Shown: positions 1-7,924 of the stretch, piece after piece
Layout: each line of letters opens with the position of its first letter
Position numbering within the stretch: the stretch's first letter is position 1
NCBI GenBank assembly: GCA_947460575.1
Contig: CANHIJ010000022.1
Location: 1-43,381, forward strand
Source: Verrucomicrobiales bacterium
GTDB lineage: Bacteria > Verrucomicrobiota > Verrucomicrobiia > Verrucomicrobiales > V1-33
DNA length: 43,381 nt
Direction: 5' to 3'
The notes under the pieces: generated by a model
Database searches by the model: none
Seen by the model: only the letters and a program-made list of their open reading frames with translations
Told to the model about the DNA's origin: nothing
Made by a program: the position numbers and the translations under genes

Positions 1-241
1 AATGAGGCCTACCCTGAGACTCATTGCAGGAGCACCCATGATGGCAGCATGAGCAGCCCTGCTGTCGCTATCCCAACGGGATTCTGTCCTTCAGCCCAGG
101 GTTGGCCGAAAGAAATGAGGCCTACCCTGAGACTCATTGCAGGAGCACCCATGATGGCAGCATGAGCAGCCCTGCTGTCGCTATCCCAACGGGATTCTGT
201 CCTTCAGCCCAGGGTTGGCCGAAAGAAATGAGGCCTACCCT
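1..241. repeat. Tandem 113-bp repeat (two full copies plus a partial third)
   Basis: Bases 1-113 recur as 114-226 with no difference that I can see, and a third copy starts at 227 and diverges after about 15 bases. The unit has no convincing reading frame. It lies just beyond the 3' end of the decayed RAYT transposase at 326-480, so it is probably the downstream flank of that element, duplicated in tandem. The window starts inside the array, so more copies may lie to the left. Confidence 0.85.
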
Positions 242-263
242 GGGATCACGTCGGCGCCGGGAT

Positions 264-280
264 GAACCGCAACGCGGTTC
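264..280. repeat. Perfect 7-bp inverted repeat (REP-like hairpin)
   Basis: GAACCGC and GCGGTTC are separated by AAC. The hairpin lies between the 113-bp repeats and the RAYT relic. Hairpins of this kind are the usual substrate of RAYT-type transposases, which fits the neighbour, but function is inferred only. Confidence 0.55.
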
Positions 281-325
281 CGCCCCCCGGGATCAATCCC
301 ACACCTATTTTTCGTCCAAGGTCTC

Positions 326-480
326 CTAGTGTTTTTCCAACAAAATCCGCAACTCATTCTGAAAGGAAATTTTTTGGCGATGCTGCGCCTGCTTGTCGAG
401 GTAGGCGCTCACCAATTCTAGATTGGACACCCTGACGGAAAAACAGGCGTAGCCCACCTGCTAGGTAAACTCGGATAGAG
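326..480 (-). pseudogene. RAYT (IS200-like, REP-associated) transposase, C-terminal relic
   Basis: Reading the minus strand towards a TAG at 328-326 gives a peptide that matches the C-terminal end of RAYT transposases: a GYACFSV segment (family: GYGAFSV), then YLDKQAQHRQKISFQNELR (family: YI..QEEHHR..SFQ.E.R.LL) and a final LLEKH. An in-frame TAG lies just upstream of this block (about 461-463). The catalytic Tyr and HUH parts are not recognisable, and the usual C-terminal tail after LL..H is absent. It is therefore a dead fragment. I recognise it from family motifs only; a protein search would settle it. Confidence 0.6.
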
Positions 481-589
481 TGCCGTCGGCGCTCTGCCCC
501 AACGGGGCACCCATGGACGCAGGTAAAGCACAGGGCCTCCTCAAGGAAAGGACTCTCCAAACACTCCCTCCCTCCCTACCGATGGCTTG

Positions 590-770
590 GCACCTGTCAG
601 CATCTATCAGCGATCCTGCTGGTGGTTGAGTGAAGCGACATCGCTGGATCCGTGTCCTAACATCACACGTACCCTGGCGGGGGTGGCAGCGCCTCCCTCA
701 AGGGCCAAAGCGCGAAGAAAAAGTTTAACATCCAACCGCCTCGCGCCCATCGAGTAAGCCAGTGAACTCC
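590..770. repeat. Dispersed repeat, diverged copy 1 (upstream flank of RAYT relic)
   Basis: This stretch aligns by eye with 22290-22480. Shared blocks, in the same order, are GCATCT..., GGTGGTT-GAG-GA-GCGACA, a CGTACCC/CGCACCC-GGC-GGGGTG-CAG block and GAAGA-AAAG-...TTAAC/CTAAC, then CCTCGCGC. The two copies are clearly diverged. It lies on the 5' side of the RAYT relic. No gene is visible between about 480 and 847. Confidence 0.6.
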
Positions 771-847
771 CGTGTTCTAGAAGCAATGGAGCAGGGGTTG
801 TGTTGGGGGGAGGAGGGCGACTTAGGGGGGACTTGGCCTACCCTAAA

Positions 848-1810
848 TTACATATCGGATGTCCTTTGGGATGGGGCGCGGGCAGTTTTTGGGGCTGGCG
901 AGGAGTTTGGCGAGGTGGGCTTGCCAGGCCTGAGGGCGCGGTTTTTTGGGGCGAAGTGGCGCGGGTGGTGGGCGAAGAGGGCGGAGCCAGAGGCGAGGCA
1001 GCAGGATTGGAGGCGGCGGTAACGCTGGCGGATGGCGCGGCGCAGCCACGTGTGGGCCGGGGAGCGGGGCTTTGGGGCGGAGGGAGAGAACAGCGAGGAG
1101 CGGAGGGAGATTAAATCGTGCGCGGCGCCGAGATCTTTTTCGAGTTGGCGGAGGCGGGCGGCGAGTTTGGAAAAGCGCTTGGGCCGGACTGGGGTCAGCC
1201 AGGTCAATTGGTAGGCGAGCTGTTTGGCGGCGGTGCGCCAGCGGTGCAGAGAGGGATCGTCTTGGCGGGAGCGGGCTTTTTTCCAGCGGCGGCGGGCCCG
1301 GCGGTAGGAGGCTTGGAGGCCTGCGGCGATGCTTGACCAGCCGTTTTCGGGGAGGTGCACAGATAGGAAGAACTGGCGGGATTTTTCGAGGTCCAGGGTA
1401 GAGGCGGCGATGGCTTGGGCCGCTGGATGGGCTGGGGGCGCCGCGGTGGCTTGGAACAGGGGGAGCAAGCGGAGGGCGGCGCGATGGGGGCGGGCTCGGC
1501 TGGATTGGAGGAGGGCCTGGAGGGTTTGGCGGGCCACTTGGCAGTCGCGGGCGGCGGCGAGGCGAGCGGAGGCGGCGCGGAGGCGGGCGTATTCTTGGGT
1601 AAAAGTGGCCTTGCGGAGGGCGGGGCGGATGAGTTGTAGGAGGGCGCGGAGGCGCTTGGTGGTGACGCGGATGAGGTGGACGGTTTCGGTTAGGGCGGCG
1701 GCGGGCTGCTGGGCGCGGTGGAGCACTGGTTGGACCAGGCCGGAGGCGCTGCGCCCAAGCCAGTCGGCTGGGGATTCCCCGCGGCGGAGGGCGAGGGGGT
1801 GCGGGTTCAT
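848..1810 (-). CDS. CHAD domain protein
   Basis: A 320-residue protein of the CHAD family (conserved histidine alpha-helical domain). CHAD domains are all-helical, rich in His and basic residues, and bind inorganic polyphosphate. Support comes from the opening region with VHLIRVTTKRLRALLQLIRP around residues 45-64, matching the signature H..R...K+LR, and a second copy of the pattern near residues 185-200 (HRWRTAAKQLAYQL). The rest is dominated by Arg, Ala, Leu and Gln. The last 30 residues are Pro/Ser-rich and probably disordered. No CYTH/triphosphatase domain is attached. It is the last gene of the minus-strand stress cluster, 22 nt after the triple universal stress protein, which points to a role in stress or polyphosphate granule biology. 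The family assignment is firm; the role is inferred. Confidence 0.85.
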   Translation of the reverse strand: MNPHPLALRRGESPADWLGRSASGLVQPVLHRAQQPAAALTETVHLIRVTTKRLRALLQLIRPALRKATFTQEYARLRAASARLAAARDCQVARQTLQALLQSSRARPHRAALRLLPLFQATAAPPAHPAAQAIAASTLDLEKSRQFFLSVHLPENGWSSIAAGLQASYRRARRRWKKARSRQDDPSLHRWRTAAKQLAYQLTWLTPVRPKRFSKLAARLRQLEKDLGAAHDLISLRSSLFSPSAPKPRSPAHTWLRRAIRQRYRRLQSCCLASGSALFAHHPRHFAPKNRALRPGKPTSPNSSPAPKTARAPSQRTSDM

Positions 1811-1832
1811 GGGCGGGGGGAGGTGCCTGGGC

Positions 1833-3185
1833 TCAAGGGGGCGGGGGCGGGACGGTTAATACGGGCCGGTGACTGGAGGCGGTGACGGCTTGGGCCACGG
1901 AGCCCCGCAGGGCAGAACCGGCGCGGGTGTGGCCAGAGCTGGCCAGGCAAATGATGTCGGCGCCAAAGCGCTCGGCGGCGGCACAAATGCCTTGGGCGGC
2001 ATCCCCGTCGATGAGGGCCTCGGCAGTCACCTGGGTGCGGGGGCGGGGGGGGAGGGCGGCGATGCGCCGCTCGAGTTCAGCTTGGGCGGCGGATTGGGCC
2101 TGGTCAGCCTCGATGCTGTTGATGAGGAAGACTTGGGAGCGTTTTAGGGGGTTGAGGCCTTCGCGGGGGGCGGGGATGACGTGGAGAAGGCGGATCGCGC
2201 CGCCCTCGTCAAGCAGGCCGAGGGCGTAGCGCAAGGGTTCCTGGTCGGTGGCGTCTAGGTCGGTGGCCACGAGGATGCGGCGGAACTGGGGGAGGCGGAA
2301 GGGGACTGGGCGGGTGGAGGCGGGGACGCAGAGGACATTAGTGGCGGCGTGGGGGAGCAGCCTGCGGGAGAACGAGGGGTGGCCGAGGCGGTCCCAGCCA
2401 TGGCGCTGGTGGATTCCGAGGACGATGAGGCCGGCGTCGCGCTCGTCGGCGAGTTGTGCCAAAGCGACTTCGGGGTGCGCTTTGGCCAGGGGGAGGTGGA
2501 CTCGGACGGGGGGAGCCCCGAGGGCTTCGTTGGCGCGGTCCCAGACGTCGCGGCCCAGGGCGATTTCGGCATCGGAGTCGGAGAGAGTCCGCGGCTCTGC
2601 GTCCGCGACGGGGAGGGGCGGGGCTTCGCGCAAGTGAACGGCCTCTACTTCGAGTTTCCCCCAAGTTTCGAGGTCGCGGACGGCGGCGAGGCCGGCGTCG
2701 CTGGCCTGGGTGAAGTCGACGCCGCAGAGGACGCGGAGGGTGGCGTGGTCCTCCAGCCAGGCCTGGAGGAGGTCGGGGCGGCGGATGATGAGGACTGGGA
2801 TGGGGCAACTTTCGGCGACGCGCTCGGCGACTCTGCCGAGGAGCCAGCGCTCGGCCCGGCCGCCTCCGGTGGAGCCGAGGACCACGATGAGGGTCGGTTG
2901 GTCGGCGGCGGCGGCGGGGATTTCGTGGCTGGCTTTGCCGCGGCGCAGTTCGCTGACGACTTCGATGCCGCGGGCGCGGAGGCGGGCGGCCTCGGAGTCG
3001 AGGAGTTGGCGCCAGGAATCGAGCAGGTGGGAATCGCCCACCAGCATGGGATCAGTCAGGTAGGGCCAGTCTGGCAGGCAGTGGAGGAGGCGAAGGGGGA
3101 GGTGGAGAGCCTTGGCGAGGGAGGCGGCGACTTCGGAGGCCCGGGCGGCGGCTTCGGAGAAATCGGTGGCACAGAGGACTTGCAT
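1833..3185 (-). CDS. Triple-domain universal stress protein (UspA family)
   Basis: A 450-residue cytosolic protein with three consecutive Usp domains (about 1-140, 150-290 and 300-448). Each opens with a beta-strand and Asp: VLCATDFS, VLCGVDFT and ILVATDLD. The ATP-binding pattern G-2x-G-9x-G-[S/T] is close to intact in domain 1 (GSTG...GR) and readable in domain 3 (SSG...GS). In domain 2 it is degenerate, so at least one domain probably does not bind nucleotide. Usp proteins with one or two domains are common; three in one chain is unusual. It lies 46 nt after the phosphoribosyltransferase and 22 nt before the CHAD gene, so the genes are probably co-transcribed. Proteins of this family help cells survive starvation, hypoxia or oxidative stress; the precise role here cannot be read from the sequence. 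Confidence 0.9.
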   Translation of the reverse strand: MQVLCATDFSEAAARASEVAASLAKALHLPLRLLHCLPDWPYLTDPMLVGDSHLLDSWRQLLDSEAARLRARGIEVVSELRRGKASHEIPAAAADQPTLIVVLGSTGGGRAERWLLGRVAERVAESCPIPVLIIRRPDLLQAWLEDHATLRVLCGVDFTQASDAGLAAVRDLETWGKLEVEAVHLREAPPLPVADAEPRTLSDSDAEIALGRDVWDRANEALGAPPVRVHLPLAKAHPEVALAQLADERDAGLIVLGIHQRHGWDRLGHPSFSRRLLPHAATNVLCVPASTRPVPFRLPQFRRILVATDLDATDQEPLRYALGLLDEGGAIRLLHVIPAPREGLNPLKRSQVFLINSIEADQAQSAAQAELERRIAALPPRPRTQVTAEALIDGDAAQGICAAAERFGADIICLASSGHTRAGSALRGSVAQAVTASSHRPVLTVPPPPP

Positions 3186-3231
3186 GGGAAGGGGGAGGCG
3201 TGGAGAAGGGTTGGGGGCGCTGGGGGCGCGA

Positions 3232-3939
3232 TCAGGGCGGGGCGGGGGCCAGTTGGCGGGAGCTGGCGCTGTCCTGAGGCGGGGCGGGTTGGGAGGCGAG
3301 GGCGAGGAGGCGCTTGACTTCGGCGTCGGTGGTTTGGTCGAAGTCTTCGTACCACTGGCTGACGGAGCCGAAGGTTTCGGGAATGTGGAGGGCGATGAGG
3401 TCGTCGACCTCTGGCAGGATGGATTCCACGGCAGCCTCGGAGGCGATAGGAGCGGCGACTACCAGGGCGGTGGGCTGCTGGGCGCGGAGGACCTGGATGG
3501 CGGCGTGGAGGGTGGAGCCGGTGGCGATGCCGTCGTCGACGAGGAGGACGGTTTTGCCCTTGATGTCGGGGGCGCCAGTGCGGTTGCGGTAGGCGATTTC
3601 GCGGCGGTGGAGTTCGCGGAGTTCGCGGGCGGTGGCGGCCTTGATTTGGTCGGGGGTGACGCCGGCGCGGCGGATGACGTCGCGGTTGAGGATGCGGTGG
3701 CCGCCGCAGGAGATGGCGCCCATGGCGACTTCTTCCCAGCCGGGGACGCCGAGTTTGCGGACCACGATGAGGTCGAGGGGGGCGCGGAGGGCCTGGGCGA
3801 CTTCGAAGGCGACGGGGACGCCGCCGCGGGGCAAGCCGAGGACGAGGAGATCCTGGCGGTGGGCGTATTGGCGGAGCGCTTGGGCGAGGAGGTGACCAGC
3901 GTGGTGCCGACTGTGGAAGCGAGGCGGGGTAGTTTTCAT
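3232..3939 (-). CDS. Phosphoribosyltransferase family protein
   Basis: A 235-residue type I phosphoribosyltransferase. The PRPP-binding signature is complete: VLLVDDGIATGSTL at residues 131-144, with the two acidic residues followed by the loop. An LGLPRGGVPVA segment near 34-44 and the VVRKLGVPG block (59-67) are typical of the stand-alone PRTases that are often fused or linked to dienelactone hydrolases. The frame stays open 16 codons further upstream, but I chose ATG 3939. It has GGAGG 6 nt before it, and its ATGA overlaps the stop of the upstream hydrolase gene, a usual sign of translational coupling. The substrate base is unknown. Actinobacterial relatives occur with the hydrolase as a single chain in stress regulons, which supports a shared pathway. 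Confidence 0.88.
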   Translation of the reverse strand: MKTTPPRFHSRHHAGHLLAQALRQYAHRQDLLVLGLPRGGVPVAFEVAQALRAPLDLIVVRKLGVPGWEEVAMGAISCGGHRILNRDVIRRAGVTPDQIKAATARELRELHRREIAYRNRTGAPDIKGKTVLLVDDGIATGSTLHAAIQVLRAQQPTALVVAAPIASEAAVESILPEVDDLIALHIPETFGSVSQWYEDFDQTTDAEVKRLLALASQPAPPQDSASSRQLAPAPP

Positions 3940-4631
3940 AGAAAACCTCCGTCGGAGGTGGGGGCGGGGATATGGGAGCGGAACCAATTGGCAGCGAGTT
4001 GGGCGACCTGCTCGAGGGCGCCGCGCTCTTCGAAGAGGTGGGAGGCGTGGGCGACGATGCGGAGTTCTTTGACGCCGGGGAGCTGTTCGAGGGCGGTTTC
4101 GGTGAGTTGAAGCACCACCTCGTCCTTGCCGCCGACGATAAGGAGGACTGGGCAGTGGACTTTTTCGAGGGCGGCGCCGGCGAGGTCGGGGCGGCCTCCG
4201 CGGGAGACGACGGCGCTCACTTGTTCGCCGAGATGGGCGGCGGCGGCGAGGGCGGCGGCGGCGCCGGTGCTGGCGCCGAAGAAGGCGAGAGGGAGGGCGG
4301 CGGTGCCGGGGCGCTGGCGGAGCCAGTGAGCGACTTCGAGGAGGCGGCGGGTGAGCAGGGCGATGTCAAAGCGGAGGTGGCGGGTGAATTCGTCTTCGGC
4401 CTCTTCCTGTTTGGTGAGGAGGTCGAAGAGGAGGGTGGCGAGACCGGCTTGGCGGAGGATGCGGGCGACGTACTGATTGCGGGGGCTGTGGCGGCTGCTG
4501 CCGCTGCCGTGGACGAAGACGACGATGGCGGAGGCGTTGGGGGGGATGCAGAGTTCGCCGTCGAGGCGGACGCCGTCGGCGGGGATGGAGACGGATTGGA
4601 GGGAAGTGGCGGGAGGGGACTCGGTTTTCAT
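3936..4631 (-). CDS. Alpha/beta hydrolase of the dienelactone hydrolase family
   Basis: A 231-residue cytosolic serine hydrolase. The oxyanion region is VFVHGSGSS (38-46). The nucleophile elbow is G-A-S-T-G with Ser121. The acid is probably Asp170 in VGGKDE, and the catalytic His is His198 in HASHLFEE. This layout is that of the short hydrolases paired with phosphoribosyltransferases. The open frame runs much further upstream, but that part is a Pro/Arg-rich antisense artefact overlapping the DksA-like gene. ATG 4631 overlaps the stop of that gene (ATGA), and this gene's stop overlaps the next start in the same way. The substrate is unknown. Confidence 0.88.
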   Translation of the reverse strand: MKTESPPATSLQSVSIPADGVRLDGELCIPPNASAIVVFVHGSGSSRHSPRNQYVARILRQAGLATLLFDLLTKQEEAEDEFTRHLRFDIALLTRRLLEVAHWLRQRPGTAALPLAFFGASTGAAAALAAAAHLGEQVSAVVSRGGRPDLAGAALEKVHCPVLLIVGGKDEVVLQLTETALEQLPGVKELRIVAHASHLFEERGALEQVAQLAANWFRSHIPAPTSDGGFL

Positions 4632-5029
4632 GGCTCGGGAGGCAGGTTGGGGAGGCGGGAGGCGGGGCGGGGGCAGCAGTGGACCCAGGGGGTGGCTTCG
4701 AGCAGTTCTGGGGGGATGGGGAGGCCGGTCTCTTCGCAGAGGCCGTAGGAGCCATGGCGGATGCGCCCGAGGGCGGCGTCGACGTCGGCCAGCGACGGCA
4801 GGTCTGAGAGGGGCATTTGGCTGGGGAGGGCTTGGCTGGGGAGGGGTTGCTGCGGGCGCCATTCGGCGCCGGGGCTGAGGTAGGGAGGGGGGGGCGAGGG
4901 AAGCTGGCCGTTGTGGGCCATGAGGATTTTGTGGCGCAGGGCTTGGAGTTCGCGGTGGTGCCAGGCCCAGGGGAGGGGGACGGCGCGGGTTCCGCTTTCG
5001 GGTTCGAGGTCCAGCCAGAGGGGGTGCAT
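4628..5029 (-). CDS. DksA/TraR-like protein with a degenerate zinc finger
   Basis: A 133-residue protein. The C-terminal part (about 82-119) matches the DksA/TraR family: ALGRIRHGSYGLCEETGLPI followed by LLEATPWVHCC. The canonical finger is C-x2-C-x17-C-x2-C. Here Cys98 is kept, position 101 is Thr, Cys119 is kept, and position 122 is Pro, so two of four zinc ligands are gone, although Cys118 adds an extra thiol. The N-terminal half has a possible helix (HRELQALRHKILMAH) followed by a Pro-rich linker. DksA relatives bind the RNA polymerase secondary channel, but a missing finger and a short coiled coil make that uncertain. Its stop overlaps the hydrolase start, so it probably leads or is embedded in the stress operon. 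Confidence 0.7.
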   Translation of the reverse strand: MHPLWLDLEPESGTRAVPLPWAWHHRELQALRHKILMAHNGQLPSPPPPYLSPGAEWRPQQPLPSQALPSQMPLSDLPSLADVDAALGRIRHGSYGLCEETGLPIPPELLEATPWVHCCPRPASRLPNLPPEP

Positions 5030-5101
5030 GGGCAGTGGGGGAGGAGGGGTTTAGGGGGAGGCGGAGGAGAAAAAGGGCGGGCCGCGTGGGGGGGGGGAGA
5101 G

Positions 5102-5341
5102 TCAGCGCATGGGGGGCTCGGCGGGGCTCGGAGGGGGGAGGGAGGGGGCTTCGCGGGCGCGCTTGAGGATGAAGCGGCCGGTGCACTGATCACCTTCGGC
5201 TTGGGCGACTTTGGCTTGGAGGGCGTCGATGCAGCGGGGGAGGGCGAGGCCGCCGCTGGGGACGACGCCGACGAGGGGGGTGGCTCCGCGAAGGATGGAT
5301 TTGCGGGCCTGGGAGCGGGAGCGGACGACTTTGGAGGACAT
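5102..5341 (-). CDS. Small basic hypothetical protein
   Basis: A 79-residue open frame, basic, with a C-terminal Pro/Ser-rich tail. I recognise no family. It has no signal peptide or membrane segment, and two Cys. Support for its being real is circumstantial. It lies 72 nt upstream of the DksA-like gene on the same strand, at the head of the cluster, and a plausible promoter (5440-5411) ends about 60 nt before its ATG. No Shine-Dalgarno sequence is visible. Base composition here is so biased that open frames this long arise by chance, so it may instead be a leader region. Confidence 0.4.
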   Translation of the reverse strand: MSSKVVRSRSQARKSILRGATPLVGVVPSGGLALPRCIDALQAKVAQAEGDQCTGRFILKRAREAPSLPPPSPAEPPMR

Positions 5342-5410
5342 GGGAAGGGAGAAAAGGGGGGCGGTGTGGGGAGAGAGGGGCGGAGAAAAAGGCGCGCCCG
5401 GCCCTGGGTT

Positions 5411-5440
5411 TATGTAGCCCTGGAGGGGGGGTGGCGACAA
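5411..5440 (-). promoter_or_regulatory. Candidate promoter for the stress cluster
   Basis: Minus strand: TTGTCG at 5440-5435, an 18-nt spacer, and TACATA at 5416-5411. It is the only AT-containing island between the kinase gene end (5515) and the small gene at 5341. It is weak and based on sigma-70 consensus only. Confidence 0.4.
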
Positions 5441-5514
5441 CTTCGCCGCGCCTTGGCTGCGCCTAGGCAATTGTCCCGAGGGCCCCCCCGCGAGGTGGCG
5501 GGCGGGGCGCTGGC

Positions 5515-7869
5515 TCAAAGGCCTGGGGCGAGGCGGGCCCAGCGGGCGCGGAAGGGGGGGTACTCGAGGGCGAGGGCGCGGCCGACGAGTTGGGCGTAGT
5601 TTTTGAGTCCGCTCTGGAGGGCGAAGGCGACGAGGAGTTCGCGGCGGCGGTAATATTGATCGGAGTCGGGAAGGCGATCGAGGAGGCGTTCGGCGAGGGC
5701 GGCGAGGGAGGCGGGGGAGCAGGCGGCGAGGGGGAGGGAGGATTCGGGGCCGCTGGGGGGCTTGACTTTGAGGCCGTCTGGGGCGGAGGAGAGTTGGCCG
5801 CGGAGGAAGGGGCCTGGGGAGCGCTCGACCATGCCGTCGATGGGGGTGGCGAGGTCGTGGGCAAGGCTGTCGAGGAAAGAGGCGGCGTCTTCCCACCAGC
5901 GGAGGAGGTCGGCGTGGGCGGCCTGGGCGCGTGGGGTGGAGGGCTTGATTTGGCGGAGGTGAGCGGTGGCTTCGTCGAAGGCGAGTTTGCGACCGAGGGG
6001 AGCGACTTCGGTTTCGGCTTGGGCGAGGGCTTGGAATTCGGCGGCGACTTGGGCTTGGAGTGCGGCGGCGGCTTGGGTGCTGAGGGTGGTTTCGCTTTGG
6101 CGGAGGGCGGCCTCGAGGTCGGCGAGGCGGGTGGCGGCGGCGGCTTGAGCGGCGCCGGGGAGGGTGAGGGAGGCGGCGAGGGAGCGGGCGCGGAGGAGTT
6201 GGGCGCGGGCCTCGTCGGGGGAGGATTCGCTGAGGGGGAGAGGGGGGAGAGCGTCGATGACTTTAATGTCGTCGAGGTAGGGTTGGGCGAGTTGTTTGTA
6301 GCGGTCGACCCAGGCGGCGGAGCGCGGGGGGGTGGAGGAGGCGAAGGCGCGGAGGAAGGAGGCGGCGCTGGGGAAGTCGCCGAGGTGCCAATTTTTCAAG
6401 CCGGCGGCGAGGAGACCGATGGCTTGGGTGGAGTCTGGGGGGCAGTCGGAGGCGTGGCTGGGGGGGACGGGGTCGTCGCGGTCGAGGGTGGCGGCGCTTT
6501 TGGCGAAGAAGGTGGCGACCTCTTGGTCGGGGGGGTCGGCAGGGAAGGGGGAGCGGAGGGCGGCGAAGTTTTGGCGGGCGGCGGGGAGGTCGGCGGCGAG
6601 GAGGGCGGCGAGGGCGGCGTTGTAGTGGGCCCAGTTGCGGGTGGGCTGTGGGGTGGCGGGGTCGGCGGCGAGGGCGGCGAATTGGGAGCGGGCGTTGGGG
6701 AAGTCGAGGCTGCAGAGGGTTTCGCGGGCGGCGAGGAACTTGGCGGAGACGGTGGAGGTGTTGGGGTTTGCGGGGGCGTTGGGTTCGGCGAGGAGGGTTG
6801 CGGAGGAGGGAGGGGGGCGGCGGTTGGCGGCGAGTTTGGCGAGGCCGGTGGCGGCGAGGGCGGCGGCGGCGAGGATGGCGGCCCACTGGGCGGCGGGGTG
6901 GCGGCGGCGATTGGGCCAGGGGGCGCCGCGGCCGCCGCGGCGGAGGCGGCGGCGGGCGTAGCGGAGGTGGTCGAGAAATTCGTCGTAGCTGGCGTAGCGG
7001 TCGGAGGGATTGCGTTTGAGGGAGCGGGCGAGGACGGCGGCGGTTTCTTGGGAGAGGGAGCCGAAGGCTTCTTTGAGGTCGGCGGGTTTGGACTTGAGGA
7101 CTTTGAGTTCGGAGAGGGAGCTATTTTCGCAATTGAAGGGGGGCTTGCCCATGAGGGCGTGGTAGAGGGTGGCGCCGAGGGCGTAGATGTCGCTGCGGAA
7201 ATCCTCGGGTTCGCCGTGGAGGGTTTCTGGGGGGACATAGAAGGGGGTGGCCCAGATTTCGCTGTCGTCGACGCCGTCGCGGGTGAAGACGGCGAGGCCG
7301 AAGTCGACGATTTTGGGGGTACCTTGGGCGGAGAGGAGGATATTGCCTGGTTTGATGTCGCGGTGGATGAGGCCGACGTCGCTGGCGGCTTTGAGGCCGA
7401 GGGCGACTTGTTCGGCGAGGTCGAGGACCCAGGCTTCGGGGAGGCGGCCTTGGGCGCGGATTTTGTCGTCGAGGCTGCCGCCGTCGACGAGTTCCATGGC
7501 GATGTAGAATTGGTCTTGATCGCGGCCGGCGGTGTAGACTTTGACGACGTTGGGGTGGCTGATGCTGGCGGTGATGTGGGCTTCGCGCTCGAATTGGCGG
7601 AGGCGGCGGTCGTCGCGGCGGAGGTTGGGGTGGAGGATTTTGAGGGCGAGGTCGCGGCCGAGGGAGGAGTCGCGGGCTTCGAAGACGCGGCTCATGCCGC
7701 CGAGGCCGAGGGGGCGGAGGAGGGTGAAGGGGGGGAAGAGGCGGCGGGCGCGGATGGGTTGGCGGCAGGAGGGGCAGGTGATGGGGGACCAGGGTTCGAG
7801 GCCGCGGACGTCGAGGGGGGCCGCGCAAGCCGGGCAGGGTTCGGCTGGAGGGGGAGAGGACTCGGGCAT
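5515..7869 (-). CDS. Membrane Ser/Thr protein kinase with N-terminal zinc ribbon
   Basis: A 784-residue eukaryotic-type protein kinase. Residues 12-35 hold two CPxC pairs (Cys12/15 and Cys32/35), a likely zinc ribbon. The kinase domain runs from about 46 to 305: glycine loop GLGGMSRV (55-62), ATP-binding Lys77, HRDIKPGNILL with the catalytic Asp171, and DFG at 189-191. An APE-like PPE motif follows. A single Ala-rich transmembrane helix lies at about 327-348. The remaining 430 residues, outside the membrane if the kinase is inside, are helical and Ala/Leu/Gln-rich without a recognised domain. Kinases of this build are common in Verrucomicrobiota and Planctomycetota. The target is unknown. It follows recO by 55 nt on the same strand. 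Confidence 0.92.
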   Translation of the reverse strand: MPESSPPPAEPCPACAAPLDVRGLEPWSPITCPSCRQPIRARRLFPPFTLLRPLGLGGMSRVFEARDSSLGRDLALKILHPNLRRDDRRLRQFEREAHITASISHPNVVKVYTAGRDQDQFYIAMELVDGGSLDDKIRAQGRLPEAWVLDLAEQVALGLKAASDVGLIHRDIKPGNILLSAQGTPKIVDFGLAVFTRDGVDDSEIWATPFYVPPETLHGEPEDFRSDIYALGATLYHALMGKPPFNCENSSLSELKVLKSKPADLKEAFGSLSQETAAVLARSLKRNPSDRYASYDEFLDHLRYARRRLRRGGRGAPWPNRRRHPAAQWAAILAAAALAATGLAKLAANRRPPPSSATLLAEPNAPANPNTSTVSAKFLAARETLCSLDFPNARSQFAALAADPATPQPTRNWAHYNAALAALLAADLPAARQNFAALRSPFPADPPDQEVATFFAKSAATLDRDDPVPPSHASDCPPDSTQAIGLLAAGLKNWHLGDFPSAASFLRAFASSTPPRSAAWVDRYKQLAQPYLDDIKVIDALPPLPLSESSPDEARAQLLRARSLAASLTLPGAAQAAAATRLADLEAALRQSETTLSTQAAAALQAQVAAEFQALAQAETEVAPLGRKLAFDEATAHLRQIKPSTPRAQAAHADLLRWWEDAASFLDSLAHDLATPIDGMVERSPGPFLRGQLSSAPDGLKVKPPSGPESSLPLAACSPASLAALAERLLDRLPDSDQYYRRRELLVAFALQSGLKNYAQLVGRALALEYPPFRARWARLAPGL

Positions 7870-7924
7870 GAGGTGGTTTTAAGAGAGAAGGTGGAGGGGA
7901 TGCAACCCGCGCGGGGGGGGATTT

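Noticed and set aside
1..241. Possible CRISPR array from the 113-bp repeats
   Set aside because: There are no spacers: the copies follow directly and are much longer than CRISPR repeats.
102..329. 75-residue frame in the 113-bp repeats
   Set aside because: It lies inside repeat DNA and resembles no protein.
3936..5186. A 416-residue frame with the hydrolase at its C-terminus
   Set aside because: The first 185 residues are Pro/Arg-rich and overlap the DksA-like gene; the hydrolase starts at ATG 4631.
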